From contig JAQFVV010000324.1 in NCBI GenBank assembly GCA_028023455.1, forward strand, positions 620,001 to 684,000: a stretch of DNA of 64,000 nt, written 5' to 3'. Positions 1 through 13,005 of this stretch are shown here, piece after piece. Numbering within the stretch: the first letter of the stretch is position 1; every line of letters starts with the position of its first letter. The translations under genes and the position numbers were made by a program. The notes beneath the pieces were generated by a model, which ran no database searches, was not told the origin of the DNA, and saw only the letters and a list, made by a program, of their open reading frames with translations. This DNA comes from Epiperipatus broadwayi (taxonomy: Eukaryota; Onychophora; Udeonychophora; Euonychophora; Peripatidae).

Positions 1-1325
1 GATTTTAACAAATAAACATACATTTTTCTTTCTTCTCTTTCATTCAATTTCAAGTTTAAATAAGGCAAATTTATAATACTAGTTTTCATTCCCATTTTAC
101 TTTTAACAGTGGCAATTTAAATTTAAATAATATAATATATAGGCACTTACATGTATCTTTGATGGTTGAAGAATTTAAATAGTCAGCCAATGATAAGACT
201 AAGGTATCTTTAAAGGTAGTTAAGTACACATATTTTTGCAACAATAAAATATGTTACTTTCAGCTTGAATTTTTGGAAGAGAAAAATTACACTATTAAAC
301 TTTGTTTTAAAATTGAAACGTATTGAAAGATCTTTTAGCAGTTTTTAGCTGTCCTAGTAGTCAGAAGGTCAAAAGGTAGGAGTGGAGTGGAGTGGAGTGA
401 AGAAGTGGAGTCATTTTTATAGTTTTTTTAAAAGATTACATCACAACTTTTCTTATCCAATAGTTCAAGGTCTGAAAGTTCAAAGGCCAACAGACAGAAA
501 GCATGATTTAATTTATGCAAGAAACTTTTGTTAAGAAAAAAAAATAAGTGGGGGAAAAAAAACATTCTGTCTTTTAAATAAATAAAAAAAAGTATTAATA
601 TTAAATTGAATTAAGGATAAAATATTCTGTACTTTTAAAACAACAGAATAAAACTAATATCAATTGCTTTAATAAATAAAATATTTTTTTATATAACTAT
701 TGCATAATAATTCATTAGTTCAATGCCCAATTAATTCACTTAAAATATAATTAAGCTGGTTTTAAATACTATTATCTATGAAATTAAATAAATGGGTATG
801 AAATGTGATATCTAATGATTTAATGAAACATATGAATAAAAAAATGAAGTTGAATAATGATATTGACATACATGAATATTTATTAACAATGCACTCTAGA
901 CACTAAACTGATATGACTATTTTAATGATGACGAGTGAAACATACTTCCCTGTTTATTCTATAAATTAATATGTAAAGCAAATGAACTACATAATCACTC
1001 AAAACAAGTCTAACTATTTATTTGTGAACAAACAAAACAAATTAGCATCAACTTGACTGGACTGACTATGTTTATGGCAAGCTACCCTTCTATCCTATCA
1101 TTAATTATACCCTAAAGTAAGACAACAAACATCTAATAAATTTTAAATTGCACCTATAAATACTTCTAATCATTATTTTAAATCATAAATAAAAAATTCT
1201 TAAAATTTCACGTTATTTCATTTTTTTTTTTTTAAGTAGTACAATATCAGATGTTACTGATACAATAGTACACAATTATAAATAATATTTCTGGTGCCAA
1301 ACCAGAAGTCACTATATATATATAT
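1..1325. other. A+T-rich non-coding stretch, no gene seen
   Basis: No open frame or RNA gene is recognisable. A short GGAGT/GTGGA pentamer run lies near 380-410. The segment ends in an (AT)n run at about 1312-1325 that directly abuts the 3' end of the RTE element. Confidence 0.6.
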
Positions 1326-1326
1326 C

Positions 1327-4300
1327 ATCATCATCATTATCAACCATTATCAATCCACTGCAGGATGAAGGTCTCTCCAAGTTTAATCCATCTTCTCCGA
1401 TCTTTAGCTTCTCTTCTCCACATCACCCCTACACATTTTCTTATTTCATCCATCCATCTTACATGTGGTCTCCTTCTGGGTCTTTTACAATCTCTTGGAA
1501 TCCAGCTTAAAATTTCAATTGTCCATCTATTATCATCTCTTCTAGCAATATGTCCAGCCCAACTCCACTTCAATCTTTTAATTTTTTCAATGAGGTCAGT
1601 AACACCTGTTTGTTCTCTTACCCATACATTGCGTTTTCGATCTCTTCTTGTTACTCCCAACATACATCTCTCCATACTTCTTTGAGTGGTCTGAAGTCTC
1701 TGTATTGATCTTCTATTAAGTGTCCAAGTCTCAGATCCATAAGTAAGAACTGGTAAAACACATTTGTTAAAAACCTTTCTTTTCAAACACATAGGCATAT
1801 TTCCTTTTAATATCAAGTTATTTCTACCAAAAGCACTCCAACCAAGTTTAATTCTATGATTAATTACCTCCATTATGTTTCCATCTGTATTAATAATCTG
1901 ACCAAGGTATTTGTAACTCTTAACTTCTTCTAATTCATCATAATCAATCTTTATTTTCATATTTTGAGCAAATCGATTAAACATTACTTTAGTCTTTTTA
2001 ACATTTATCTTTAGTCCTAATTTCCTACTTTCATCTGATAACTCCTGCAACATTTCCTGCAGCTCCGAAGCATTATTTGCAAAAACAACTACATCATCTG
2101 CGAAATCTAAATGACTTAAATAATCTCCATTTACTTTCACTCCTTTAGTTTCCCATTTTAATCCACAAAATACTTCTTGCAGCACTGCTGTAAAAAGTTT
2201 TGGAGATATGGAGTCACCTTGTCTTACACCTTTCTCAATGTTGACTTTCCCAGTATCATTATGTAATCTAATTGTTGCTGTTGCATTTTTATAAATATTC
2301 TTTAAAATATGACAATATCCTGGATCTATACCTTGATGATCCAATGCTTTAATCACTGAAGAAATGTTTATAGAATCAAATGCCTTTTCATAATCTACAA
2401 ATCCAAAACATAATGACAACTCATATTCATTTGTCCTTTCTATAACTTCTCTCAATACTTGAATATGATCTACTGTACTAAAACCACTTTTAAATCCAGC
2501 TTGTTCTCTTGGTTGGTGAAAATCCAAGGTTCTCTGTAGACGAGTTGTAATTATCTTGGTAAAAATTTTATATAAAACTGATAAAAGGCTGATAGGTCTG
2601 TAATTTCTAATATCTTCTTTATCACCTTTTTTAAATATTAATATTATTACTGCATTCTTCCAATCATCCGGTACATCTTTATCATTTAGACATTTGGTAT
2701 ATAACTTTGCTAATATTTTTTCTGTTTCTTCACCTGCTTCTTTTAATATATCAATTATAATTCCATCATTACCCGGAGCCTTTCCTTTTTTCATACATTT
2801 AATTGCATTTCTCACTTCTTCATTTAAAATTCTGGGCAATTCGGAAGATGTAATAGATGTAAGAGGTACTTGTTCTTTATTACTATATAATTCTTGATAA
2901 AAATCTTCTACCAATTTCATAATGTCATCCCTCTTTTTAGTAATAATTCCATCTTTTTTCCTTATTGCAGATATAAATTTCCTACCAATATCAAAATGTT
3001 GTTTTACATTCTTAAGACTTTTATTTTCTTCTACAGCTTTTCTTGCTAGTTCACAGTTATACTTTCTTATATCATTTTCAACTCTTTTCCGCACCATTTT
3101 ACAAAATTCAAGATATTCAATTCTTTTAAATGCATCATTCTTGTATATCTTCATATTCCTTCTTTTCTTCATAAGTTCTCTAGTCTCAGTAGAAATTTTA
3201 TTAGTCAATTGCTGCTTTTTTCTACCAGCTATCTTTGTTGCAGTTTTTAAAAGTGTATCAGTTATTTTCATATTAATTTCATTCAAATCTGAATCATGTT
3301 CAAAATCTACTAATACTTGAAACCGATTTGTAAGTTCTAATTTAAATTCATTAGAATGTTTCTGAAGATTAGGAATATCAACTGTAAATATAGTTTTTCT
3401 TAATAATTTTTGTCTCTCTAGTTTTACATTAACATGTATCTTACCCCTTACTAATCGATGATCACTTCCTGTGTTAAATTTATTAAGAACATTACAATCT
3501 TGAAATATGTATTTCCTGTTAGTCAAAATATAATCCAATTCTGCTGTACCTTCATTTGGATGCTTCCATGTCCATTTCCTTCTAACATTTTTCTCAAAAA
3601 AAGAATTCATAATATAAAGTTTTTCCTTCTCTGCAAACTCCACAAGTCTATGTCCTCTCTCATTTCTAGTACCATAACCAAAATTACCTACAACACTTTC
3701 ATCTTTCATTTGTTTACCAATTCTAGCATTAAAATCTCCCATAACAATTTTAAAATGTTGTTTACTCTGATCAAAAGCCTTTTGTACATCCATATAAAAA
3801 TCTTCTACTACTTCATCACTGTGAGAACTTGTTGGGGCATAAACCTGAATTATCTGCATTTGATATCTGCTATTAAGTTGTATAACTAATCTTGCCACTC
3901 TGTCCGATACACCATCAATCTCCACAATATTGTTCTTCCACTTTTTATTTATAATGAATCCTACTCCACTTGTATTTCCAATATTTGTGCCTTTATAATA
4001 GAGCATATGTCCACTTTTTAAATCAATTGTCTCTTCACCTTTTCTTCTAACTTCACAAAGTCCAATAATATCCCATTTAATATAAGAGAGTTCTTCTTCT
4101 AATTCTTGCAATCTTCCTTCACTTGAAAGTGATCTGCAGTTGTAAGTACCTAAATAAAAAGTCGTCATCAAATGGCAGCCTGGGTCCGCCTCCAGGATAT
4201 TCTTAGCACCCTCTGCCTTCGGCCACCAACCGCTGCCTTGGTTGGTGACTTTACAGCCTCCTGGGATTAAGGGCCATGCTTTATTTTTGTCTGTCATAAT

Positions 4301-4510
4301 TGTATAATTGGGAAAAATCTTTATCATTTACACAAACATTCATTCTGCCTTATCAGGCACTGAGAAGAAAGACCATGGTGTTTCTTGATCTTAAACTCAG
4401 AGGTAAAAAGCCAATAAACTCACCATGCTGGCTAATGCGTGTTGGTGAGCAGCCCATCCATGTTCGTATACTATATGAATAAACATATAGTAATAACAGC
4501 TGCAACGACA
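1327..4510 (-). mobile_element. RTE-type non-LTR retrotransposon, apparently full length
   Basis: On the minus strand this holds a 5' leader (about 4510-4328), one long endonuclease/reverse transcriptase frame, and an almost absent 3' UTR. The stop codon lies within a short ATGATGATG tail that runs into (AT)n, and short trinucleotide tails are characteristic of RTE-clade LINEs. The leader at 4361-4510 is conserved in a second, decayed copy at 44088-44236, so it belongs to the element rather than the flank. The segment 4510-4575 is richer in G+C than its surroundings and may also belong, but it has no counterpart in the second copy. Both flanks are (AT)n, so a target-site duplication cannot be resolved. 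Confidence 0.85.
1340..4327 (-). CDS. RTE-type endonuclease/reverse transcriptase, intact 995 aa
   Basis: This is the single ORF of the LINE. It encodes an enzyme that nicks target DNA and reverse-transcribes its own RNA at the nick. The N-terminal part (about residues 55-300) is an apurinic endonuclease-like domain: LGTYNCRSL, an E in [26 protein letters not shown] and a terminal SDHR. The RT domain (about 490-800) shows [52 protein letters not shown] and the catalytic FADD in [10 protein letters not shown]. The C-terminal region carries YGSETWTLN and [11 protein letters not shown], typical of the family often misannotated as craniofacial development protein 2. There is no frameshift or internal stop, and the length is normal for a one-ORF RTE. 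The start is uncertain: the MTDKNKAWP methionine 10 codons downstream of the first ATG fits equally well. Confidence 0.88.
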   Translation of the reverse strand: MIKIFPNYTIMTDKNKAWPLIPGGCKVTNQGSGWWPKAEGAKNILEADPGCHLMTTFYLGTYNCRSLSSEGRLQELEEELSYIKWDIIGLCEVRRKGEETIDLKSGHMLYYKGTNIGNTSGVGFIINKKWKNNIVEIDGVSDRVARLVIQLNSRYQMQIIQVYAPTSSHSDEVVEDFYMDVQKAFDQSKQHFKIVMGDFNARIGKQMKDESVVGNFGYGTRNERGHRLVEFAEKEKLYIMNSFFEKNVRRKWTWKHPNEGTAELDYILTNRKYIFQDCNVLNKFNTGSDHRLVRGKIHVNVKLERQKLLRKTIFTVDIPNLQKHSNEFKLELTNRFQVLVDFEHDSDLNEINMKITDTLLKTATKIAGRKKQQLTNKISTETRELMKKRRNMKIYKNDAFKRIEYLEFCKMVRKRVENDIRKYNCELARKAVEENKSLKNVKQHFDIGRKFISAIRKKDGIITKKRDDIMKLVEDFYQELYSNKEQVPLTSITSSELPRILNEEVRNAIKCMKKGKAPGNDGIIIDILKEAGEETEKILAKLYTKCLNDKDVPDDWKNAVIILIFKKGDKEDIRNYRPISLLSVLYKIFTKIITTRLQRTLDFHQPREQAGFKSGFSTVDHIQVLREVIERTNEYELSLCFGFVDYEKAFDSINISSVIKALDHQGIDPGYCHILKNIYKNATATIRLHNDTGKVNIEKGVRQGDSISPKLFTAVLQEVFCGLKWETKGVKVNGDYLSHLDFADDVVVFANNASELQEMLQELSDESRKLGLKINVKKTKVMFNRFAQNMKIKIDYDELEEVKSYKYLGQIINTDGNIMEVINHRIKLGWSAFGRNNLILKGNMPMCLKRKVFNKCVLPVLTYGSETWTLNRRSIQRLQTTQRSMERCMLGVTRRDRKRNVWVREQTGVTDLIEKIKRLKWSWAGHIARRDDNRWTIEILSWIPRDCKRPRRRPHVRWMDEIRKCVGVMWRREAKDRRRWIKLGETFILQWIDNG

Positions 4511-4575
4511 AGAACGTAAGGAGTGGACATTAGGAATTTGCCCTGCTCAGTTCCTTTAAGGCCTCCAAGAGGAAT

Positions 4576-6700
4576 ATATATATATTGTAATTGAATGGGT
4601 GTGCATGAATGAAGCTACATATATTCACTCACAAAACAGCACACTTTGTAGTAATCAAATCCAATGGAATGTGTATTCAGAAATGTATTCTATAAGCAAT
4701 CCTGAGGAAATCATTCTCAGTGAAGTATTCAACCCACATATGTGAGCAATAAATATAACAGATTGATATTTTAGGATATATGTAATTAATCTCTCTTACC
4801 ATATCCATTAAAGGGTAGACTGGAATACCATGATAATATTGCTTTGAAATTTATAGGGATCAAGTTGTATGAGTTTACCAGTAATCTGGATTACTGGACC
4901 ACAACAATGACACATCAAGATCATTCTTGTTTACACAACTCTATTATAAGACTATTATATCTTATAACATTAAAACTCAGTTAAACATGGCTCTTAATTT
5001 TAGTACATCAAGCATATAAAGGTAGTATTTTGCATATGTCCCAATTGTAGAATAGTATAATGATCAAAGTAATAAGCATATAAGGAATTTAATAAGCTGA
5101 GTAATAAAGTAAAAGAAAAATTGCAAGCACAGATAAGCACTCCAATTTAGTATAATAGATACTACCATTTAATATGAATTATAACATTAATTTTATTTTA
5201 TTAATAAAATTTCCTAAATTAATTTTTTAATGAATTCCAATATTATGTTTTGATATATCTCAATAATATATATATATAATAAATGCTAATAGCTTTTCTC
5301 AAATGACAGTCAATGTTAACACATTATTCTTAACTGCATATAAACAAAGAACTGGATTCTAGGTAATAGAGATAAAACATAGGGAGAAATGTAAGGAAGA
5401 GAAATTTCTAAACGAAATCGTTCCCTGTTTCAAATTTTTAAATTTGTAAGTTAGTATTTCCTGCCAAAACATGAAAATATCAATACATATTTAATTAATA
5501 TTTTTAATGCAACCAAAGTTAATTCAAACAAACTTTAAATTCTTTTAAAATATATATTTCAAAATTGCAATATAACTTTATTCATGGATGTGTGCACACA
5601 CAAAATTCTATACCTAATTGTAGGCTTGGTTGTTTAAATTTTTTGGGGGGAATTATATTCTTTTTAATGATTCTATTTTTTTTTCAAGTTCCATCATTAG
5701 AAAGAAATGTTTTACAATCAATCTTTAGAATTCATAGCTAACTGCCTTTTTCTATCACTACTCATGGAGAATTTAGAAGTTGGTTCTTCTGTATAGGTCA
5801 ACCATATCATGAAAAGAAAATTTTGAAATTCATCATGGGTATTAAGATATCAGCTACACATTACTATATTCTCATATTTTTCAGCAATAAATGCACGCAA
5901 ATTTCAATATATTCATTTTAAAAGATTATATGTATTGTAAGTACTTCATTACGTTGGTGAAGGATCTGCTTTAGCATATGAAACCAGGTTTTGCTACTAT
6001 TGCCTCAACGATGTTTCCATCAATTTTGATCATTGTTCCAATAAGCATGGATCTAATAAATTGATTTACTAATGCTTATAATGAATCATTGTTTGAACAT
6101 CTCATTTGAATTTATTTTTAATTAGCATATTTTATATCTTAATTACTTTGTTTATTTCTCTTCTTTAATACATATCTGTATACCCCCCCCCCCGTTTATT
6201 TTCTTATAAGCTGTTTTTCACCTAACTTTATTTCATTTCAATTTTTTATGATATAAAATTTTTTAACATTTTTAAAAGTTTTTGCTTCTTAGTTATAAAT
6301 TATTTTTCTTCACTATAGCAGAAATATTTTTATTAATTTACTTTCTTAAATTGCTGAGATTAGCGCTATTATTAAATTATTCATGCTGTTGAAAAACATA
6401 ATATTGTAGCATATTTACATTATTACAATATTTAAAACTTTTTCTCAATAAAATGATACAAAAAAATCATTATAATATCTTAACTCTTACAGTATATGGA
6501 TATAAGCAAAATAATTCTTTATTTTCTTCCCATTTTCTCTCTCTTTTTTTGACAACATGCTCCTCCTTCATTTATTTGAGAGCGAAATCAATAAAATAAT
6601 CTATTAGTAAATGAAGTTATTCTACTGCTTTTCCATAGCATATATATATACATATTGGTAGGAAGATTTTCACGAGTTACAGATAGAAATGATATATTTT
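4576..6700. other. A+T-rich non-coding stretch
   Basis: No gene is recognisable. Simple sequence only: short (TA)n runs and an oligo(C) tract at about 6183-6193. Confidence 0.55.
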
Positions 6701-6734
6701 TCGGGTTCTTTCATTTGTGGTTTTTATTATAAAT

Positions 6735-6775
6735 ATATCAACGTTTTGGCTTGATCACACAAGCCTCAACTGGTG
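6735..6775 (-). repeat. Degenerate hammerhead-like hairpin motif (ACGT type)
   Basis: Read on the minus strand, a TTGA box is followed by a perfect 6-bp stem (GGCTTG/CAAGCC, 6-nt loop, 6748-6765) and then AAAACGTTG. The layout matches the hammerhead order of core box, stem II, GAA, short ACGT stem III. However, the first box lacks three core bases and G12 of GAA is A, so it should be inactive. Similar CTGATGA-hairpin-GAAACGT motifs are known in Penelope-like elements; assignment here is inference. Confidence 0.35.
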
Positions 6776-6789
6776 ATGAATAGAATATT

Positions 6790-8980
6790 ATAAAAATGGT
6801 TACAGAGTTGCTATAAACATTAATTTACAACAATGTTTAAAGTTCCACCAATAGAAAAAACAGATGTATAAAACTGAAAAAAAAAATCTTCTAAATAGGA
6901 GGAAGTTTGTATGTGTCATTATGTTTGATGATGCAGTTTGGTCTTTTAAATATGTCAATGGTTTCTCTGATCTTACATTGGTGGGAGTGAAACATGTAGA
7001 AAAGCCAATAGTGTGACCTAAATCCTTAGCATATAGTGAGAGTTCTGATGATGATGAGTGTTTCTTAATTACACTAGCATGTTCCCACTTCTAGCACTGA
7101 TGCAATGATTGCTTATACCTACATAATTGTTGTACTACTTATTTATTCCTAAAGAATACTGTATGTTTGACTTTATTCAAAACATTACCATATATATATA
7201 TTTCACTTGATAGTTATTATATACATATATAAATAATATTATACATATTATACCATGATGTAAATAAAAGAAATATATTTCTTTCAAAATAGTTATATAT
7301 AAATATCATATTTAAGAACATGAAATAGAAAAGTGAACATTGAAATAAAAATGGCACAGTAATCATTATTAAATTTTAATTTTTGTATTATGATAAATAA
7401 CAATTATAATAAAAAAAAATATTTAAAAAATACAATCAGAAAAAAGAAAAGGAAAGAGAAAAATAGGGAAATACTGATAGAAAAAGAGAAAAGAATAATT
7501 AGTAAAGTAGATAAGCATTTAAAAAAAAACAATGGTAAAAATAGTATAATATTTACAAGAGAGAGAGAGAGAGAAAAAATGTTATGAAAAATCTGAATTT
7601 ATTAAATTTTATTCATAAAAGAACAAAATAAGATTAATTATTCCAATTAGGTTTTAAAATAATATAAAAAAAACTATATAATTGTAAAAAAATATCTTTA
7701 GAAATTAAAATAGATATAATCTATTTAATTTAAAAATAATCTTCTAAAAGACAGTGAAATCTTGCAAAGTGTGGTGTCATTGAATGAGGTGCTTGTAAGG
7801 ATGCTTAGATGAGGAAGTCATTAGGCTGATAAACCTTGATCTTTACTGCAAATAGTTGACTAGTATTGATTGTTTAAGAATATATATATATATAGAGAGA
7901 GAGAGAGCAAATATATTTATATATAAAATGATATAGAAATCACATATCCTAACATACGGATAAGCTCATACAGATGGAAATAGATATATAGGTAGTACAT
8001 GTTCACAAAACTAGATTATTATTAAAATTATGATAATTTTAAAAGAAAAACATGCACTTTTAAATTATAAAGCCTCATTTTATTACAATTGATTGAACTG
8101 AAACTAAATTTATCATTACATTTGAACTTAAGTTTCATTTTATCTTGAATTAATTATTTATAAAATAATTAAATGTCTGAAACACTAAATTTATTAAAAG
8201 TCTGAAAATAAAACGAGTAAAAACTAATTCTTTAATAAAGAATCATGCTATACATTTATTTATTATTAACATTCATTTTCTTTATTATATTTAAAAGTAA
8301 CGTAACATGTTTTATGATATATAACTACGATCTTATATATTTATAGAGATAAGTAGATTACATAATTAAACAAATATTTTTATTGCTTTAATGAGTGATT
8401 CATTAAGCAATCTAAACATTTGATATTTTCAGATTAACTTTTCTGGATTTCTTCCATTTCCGTGTTATGCTGACAAATTCCTAAAAAGGATTGCATAAAT
8501 GTAAATTTTTTCTCAAACTGAAATTAGTGCTTGTATTGCTTCAAGTAAATATTATAATTACAAACTTCTATCATTGCTTTTTCAATGCCAAAGACCATGT
8601 GATAAAAAAATGAAAAGAGATTGGAACTACGGATGGTAATGAATGCAATTAAAAGAAAATGTGATCACACAAACACATAACCCTATTGTCACAATTAGTA
8701 TATGGAAAATAATAATATCATGAGAAACTCAAAATGTGTAGGTTCTATATTAATTTAAGTGATTGAAAGCAGTTGAGTAAAATGGGATACAGAAAGAATG
8801 TTTGCATCAAACAATGTCTAAACTTTGATAAATCAACATTTAATCTTACAAGACAGCAAGAGTACTATAAGTTGGACACTGCTTGTTGTTTATTGATAAT
8901 TAATTCTAATATATGTAGCTCATTAACTTTACCACTAAGAACACTATTAATATCTTGTCTATAGTATATGAAGAAAAATT
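6790..8980. other. A+T-rich non-coding stretch with small microsatellites
   Basis: No supported gene. (GA)n occurs at about 7558-7574, (TA)n followed by (GA)n at about 7880-7908, and many homopolymer runs throughout. Short open frames here have no recognisable domain and A+T-driven composition. Confidence 0.55.
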
Positions 8981-9129
8981 AAATATACGTATATAATTTT
9001 TTAATATACAATATTTAAAACTTGGATCTGTATTATTTCCCATTTTCACAATCTTATTTGAAGATTGGAGTTCTGATGTGCTCACAACTAATAAATACAA
9101 TTTTGGCAAACTGGAGATCATAGCTATGT

Positions 9130-9310
9130 ATAATCTTTTTTATACTTATACTGAAATTTATATTGATTTTCAACTTCCTTTCTCTAACATTCCTTCATAA
9201 AAAAAAAGTTGTATCTTTTTGTTTTTATATTTGCCTTACTTTCTTTAATTTTTTATTTTAATGACTTGTACTAATATTTATATTGTGCAGAAAATATTGT
9301 TAATAGTGAC
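9130..9310 (-). repeat. Fragment of the hammerhead-associated repeat family (distal body)
   Basis: This stretch, containing CTCTAACATTCCTTCATAA, resembles 15030-15160 (CTCTAACATTCTTTTATAA and flanks). It appears to be the part of the dispersed repeat far from the hammerhead-like end. Strand follows the hammerhead strand of the better copies. By-eye similarity only. Confidence 0.4.
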
Positions 9311-10340
9311 AGTTCATTTTCCTAGTGTTTCTAGCAGTATTATTATTTCAAACTGCATAGGGAAGGAGTAGCCATACACTATTCCAAAATACTATATTAA
9401 AAATATATGAACAAACAAATTGCCATTCATTTTCTTATTTAAAAAAAAAATTAAATTTATATAAAAATCAAATTATCAACACTTCTCTAAATATATTTTT
9501 TTCCTGGAGATGTTTTTATCATATCAAAGTTTTTAAATGAATAGATACATGAGCAAATTTCGTGATGCTATTGTATTTTTTAATATGTGTATGCAGCAAT
9601 AAAAATAGAATATTGTGACTGATACACCTGTTATTAAAGAGAATAGTTTAATATTATTTATCCCCCTCCCCTTGTTATAAACTATCATCTCATAATAAAA
9701 GCTATATTATGATTCATATAGCTGTAATCATAATTGCTTATTTAGAATGTCAGATTTAAATCCTAGGGGAAACAACTAATTTATGAATTTTACTCTGCAG
9801 TTTAAAATAATTGGTAAAAGAGACAGACTCAAGAGTTGGTCTAAAATAAATAGAAATGTATTTTGATACTTTAATGTTATTGATCTATGGAGCAACTGAC
9901 TACTTGATTTGTCTTTGATTATAAATCTTCAACATAAAACAATAAAGATGCTTAAATCATCAAAATGCACATGACTTAGGAGTTTTAAAAAGTAGCATAT
10001 AGAATGACATATAGTCACTGTTGATTATAAAGATAAGAATTTTTATAAGATGTATGAAATAAAAAAATGAAGTACATAATAGAATTGCATTTACTGTTTT
10101 CGGTTTTGTTCTCTGTTAGATATATATTTTACCTATTATTTTAATGTAGGTTTTAAAAAGAAATTGGAGTCATTCAGATTATAAGGAATAAAAAGCTTAA
10201 AATGAGATGTACACAAGAATTATCAACAGTTTAGTCTGTTCAATAAAATATTGTTATTTATGAGTTAATGCAATGAATAAAGAAATGTAAAAATTTACTA
10301 TGATATATATTCTTCATATAATAGAGATATATATGAGAGT
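9310..10340. other. A+T-rich non-coding stretch
   Basis: Nothing recognisable as a gene. A tRNA-derived SINE remnant is possible around 9745-9840 but too weak to call. Confidence 0.5.
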
Positions 10341-10500
10341 TGCTGATCTGGGCCAACTGATGAGTACTGGTTCAGCATGAAATGCATCTTGGGGATCATT
10401 TGTTTTTTATTGTATCTTTATTCATATGATTTTAAAAAAGAATGTGTGAAGATTTATTTAACATATTTATTAATTTTTAATTAATAAAAGCAAAAAAAAA
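10340..10500 (+). repeat. Hammerhead-bearing repeat family, copy a (best-preserved core)
   Basis: The copy begins with the hammerhead-like motif at 10353-10392 and continues with a tail around 10393-10440 (GATCATTTGTTTT, then TATCTTTATTCATATGATTTTAAA). That tail recurs at about 16029-16080 and, on the minus strand, at 61780-61830, showing a dispersed family. It ends near an A-rich tract at about 10491-10507. No coding capacity. Confidence 0.6.
10353..10392 (+). ncRNA. Candidate hammerhead ribozyme, minimal type I with 2-bp stem III
   Basis: Seen directly: stem I CCAA (10353-10356) with TTGG (10389-10392); core CTGATGA (10357-10363); stem II arm 10364-10378 with one internal A-C mismatch and a closing G-T pair; GAA (10379-10381); ATGCAT (10382-10387), giving A15.1-U16.1 and a second pair around a 2-nt loop; and C at position 17 (10388). 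Every invariant hammerhead core position is satisfied. Such very short stem III is known from newt and schistosome satellite hammerheads, which cleave best as dimers. Activity is inferred, not shown. Confidence 0.5.
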
Positions 10501-10759
10501 AAAAAAATTTAAACATAGTCTATTAAATGGAGTTATTGAACTCAATTTGAGGCGAGGTAATCAAATCAAAATTTTATCTAAATAATTAAGTAAGAGAAAA
10601 CTTAACCTAAATATTAAACAATGATTTTCTTGATAATAGATCATGCAATGACTTAAAATAGCTTCTATAAATTTTGAGAAAACTTTAAGGAGAAAAACTG
10701 GATTATATATTAAAAAGCAGTCAACACTTAGACAATCTCAATATCAATAACAATATATA

Positions 10760-13005
10760 TATATATTATAATGATCCGGAAATAAGCCATAATGTAATCT
10801 GCACTACAAGGGCGCCATCTAGTCATTTGAACCTAGAAAATTTATAAAGTAGGCAGATATGTAAGTAAAAAAAAAACAATTTTTATTTTATATATTTTGA
10901 TATCCGGTCATTAGCCCATTGTCACTAGCTCAATGGAACAGCAGAGATTTATATTTTATAAGAAATTCTTATCTAAGAATATATAAAAAAGAATAAAATA
11001 AGCCACTGCCAGTAATTAACATACAAACAAACATTTATTTACGCACATATATATATATAAAATTTAACATTATTATTTTAGCATGTTTACTTTAACATTT
11101 AACATTATTTTTAACTTTTATTTTAGATTTTAATTTACATTTTAAATTTTATCCTATTATAAGTTTGCACAGATGGGTTTATAAAAGTTTGTTTTAAAAT
11201 GTTGAGTATAGATCGGTTACATAGATTACATGATTAAAAAACATTTCAAAATAAACATAAACGATCAAAATATAAAGTCATTGATACCGTCAACTGCATA
11301 GGGAATACAAAAAACCCAATGGTATTCATCATAAGATACCACAGAGACACCAATAACTTAAAAGACATCCGAATAAATACATTTTAGATACTCACCATAA
11401 GGTATCATTATTTACCGAATGTCTATATATTTTGATCAAATATGAAAACCAAAAACATAATTAACCGATAACGAATCCATGCAACGTCTATACCCAACTT
11501 AAATTTAATGCATTTTTATTTAGAGGGTCGAGTATGAATAGACTATATAGATTGTATTTGAAAAGAAAAATGTTCTATCCCTTATTTAACCTTAGGCCAA
11601 AAAGTTCGCAGCCAAACCAACATCAATCCATCGGATATATCGATGCATTCAATGCAGCATGAATACAACAACACAAAATACTATACTGTCAGGAATGTTC
11701 ATCGGAACAGTAAGTAGAGTTAGAGAAGACATTGTCTCTCAACCAACAGGAATGCTACATCTGTTGGCAAGCAGAACAATAAACAAAAAACTCCATAGGA
11801 ATGGACTGCGGTCCTTTTTGCCGACTTAAAATCCCATCCATAGGCAAACAGAAGGTGTGTGGCATATATATGCAATCCTGACCATAGCAGATCTCCTGCT
11901 ACATTTACTAATTACATCAATACATCTAATCCATTGACCCAATTTAACTGCAAAACAAATAACCTAAGATTATCCTCCCCTAATATAACTTTACAAATCC
12001 ATATAGCCATTCACACCTGACTTAAGTTTAACATTCATATAATTTAATTTAACGAAAACAAAACAGTTATAATAAAACTTAAAAGAACAAAAAAAAATGG
12101 AAATGATTTTACAAAAGAAATACATCAAATTAAAATTACTTATTAATAAATAAAGTTGGTCAGATAGGATTCTATTGCAATTATTTTAAATACAGAAAGT
12201 TTTTAATTTAATGTTCATTAATTATAAAGTTCTTACGGTTTTAAACAGTTCATTTTTATTTATTGCTTGCCGTTTGAACGTGAATTCTCACACTGTCCTA
12301 AAGAGATTGGTTGAGTTAGACATTGTTTTTTTATTTATCCGGAGGTCTTTTAGTTTAGCTGGTCCTTAATGTAGAAAAAACGATGTCATTTCTTTTTTTT
12401 TAACAAAACTGAAGGGATTGAAGAGTGCATCTTTTCAATCCCTTCTCCTTCAATTCCGCACTAACACATATAGTCACATCATAATAACTCTCTAATAATT
12501 TCCAAACTTTTCCTTTTATATTAATTTTAAGGATTCAATTGCCATTACATCATCAATGATGATGATCCTTCCATTGAGGTCCGATTTCCCCGATGGTTTT
12601 CTTTCATTGGCCATTCTGTTCTTATTGTTTTTCCTCTCCTATCTAACTGTTGCTTATACATTTGAAATGCCCAAGGGCTAGCTTACTAATTAAAACAATC
12701 ATTTCCATTTTACAAAAGATTAATTAATTTATCTATATTCTTGAAGATGTATTTTTATCTTCAATTAAATCTTTTTAAGTTTTTGTTTTTAAAATACCTT
12801 TTCTATTTTTAATAAAGTTTTATTTTAATAAGTTTTTTTTTTTTTTATCTGTGCGATTTTATATATATATACGAGTTTAAGATGATTTTTTAATTTTCAA
12901 TTTTTAATTCTTAAAAAAAGAAGTTTTTATTTGCGAACTTTTATTTTTTTCATGTTTAATAATAAAAAAAACAATGTAACGTCGTCTGTGCCCGTTACAA
13001 TATAT
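10760..13005. repeat. CpG-richer segment of unknown identity with an LTR-like right end
   Basis: Relative to the surroundings this segment has many more CG dinucleotides and more G+C (especially 11200-12700), but no long open frame. Its right end reads TGTAACG ... CGTTACA at about 12977-13001, the terminal form seen in many LTR retrotransposons. A related TGTAATC near 10795 could be the other end. It may be a decayed or non-autonomous LTR element, or an untranslated/regulatory region; I cannot decide. Confidence 0.3.
12411..12445. other. Perfect 12-bp hairpin
   Basis: GAAGGGATTGAA at 12411-12422 is followed after an 11-nt loop by its exact reverse complement at 12434-12445. It lies inside the CpG-richer segment. 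Function unknown. Confidence 0.6.

Noticed and set aside
1365-3889. Plus-strand open frames over the RTE element (for example 2922-3320, 3458-3889)
   Set aside because: Antisense shadows of the intact RTE ORF with no recognisable domains.
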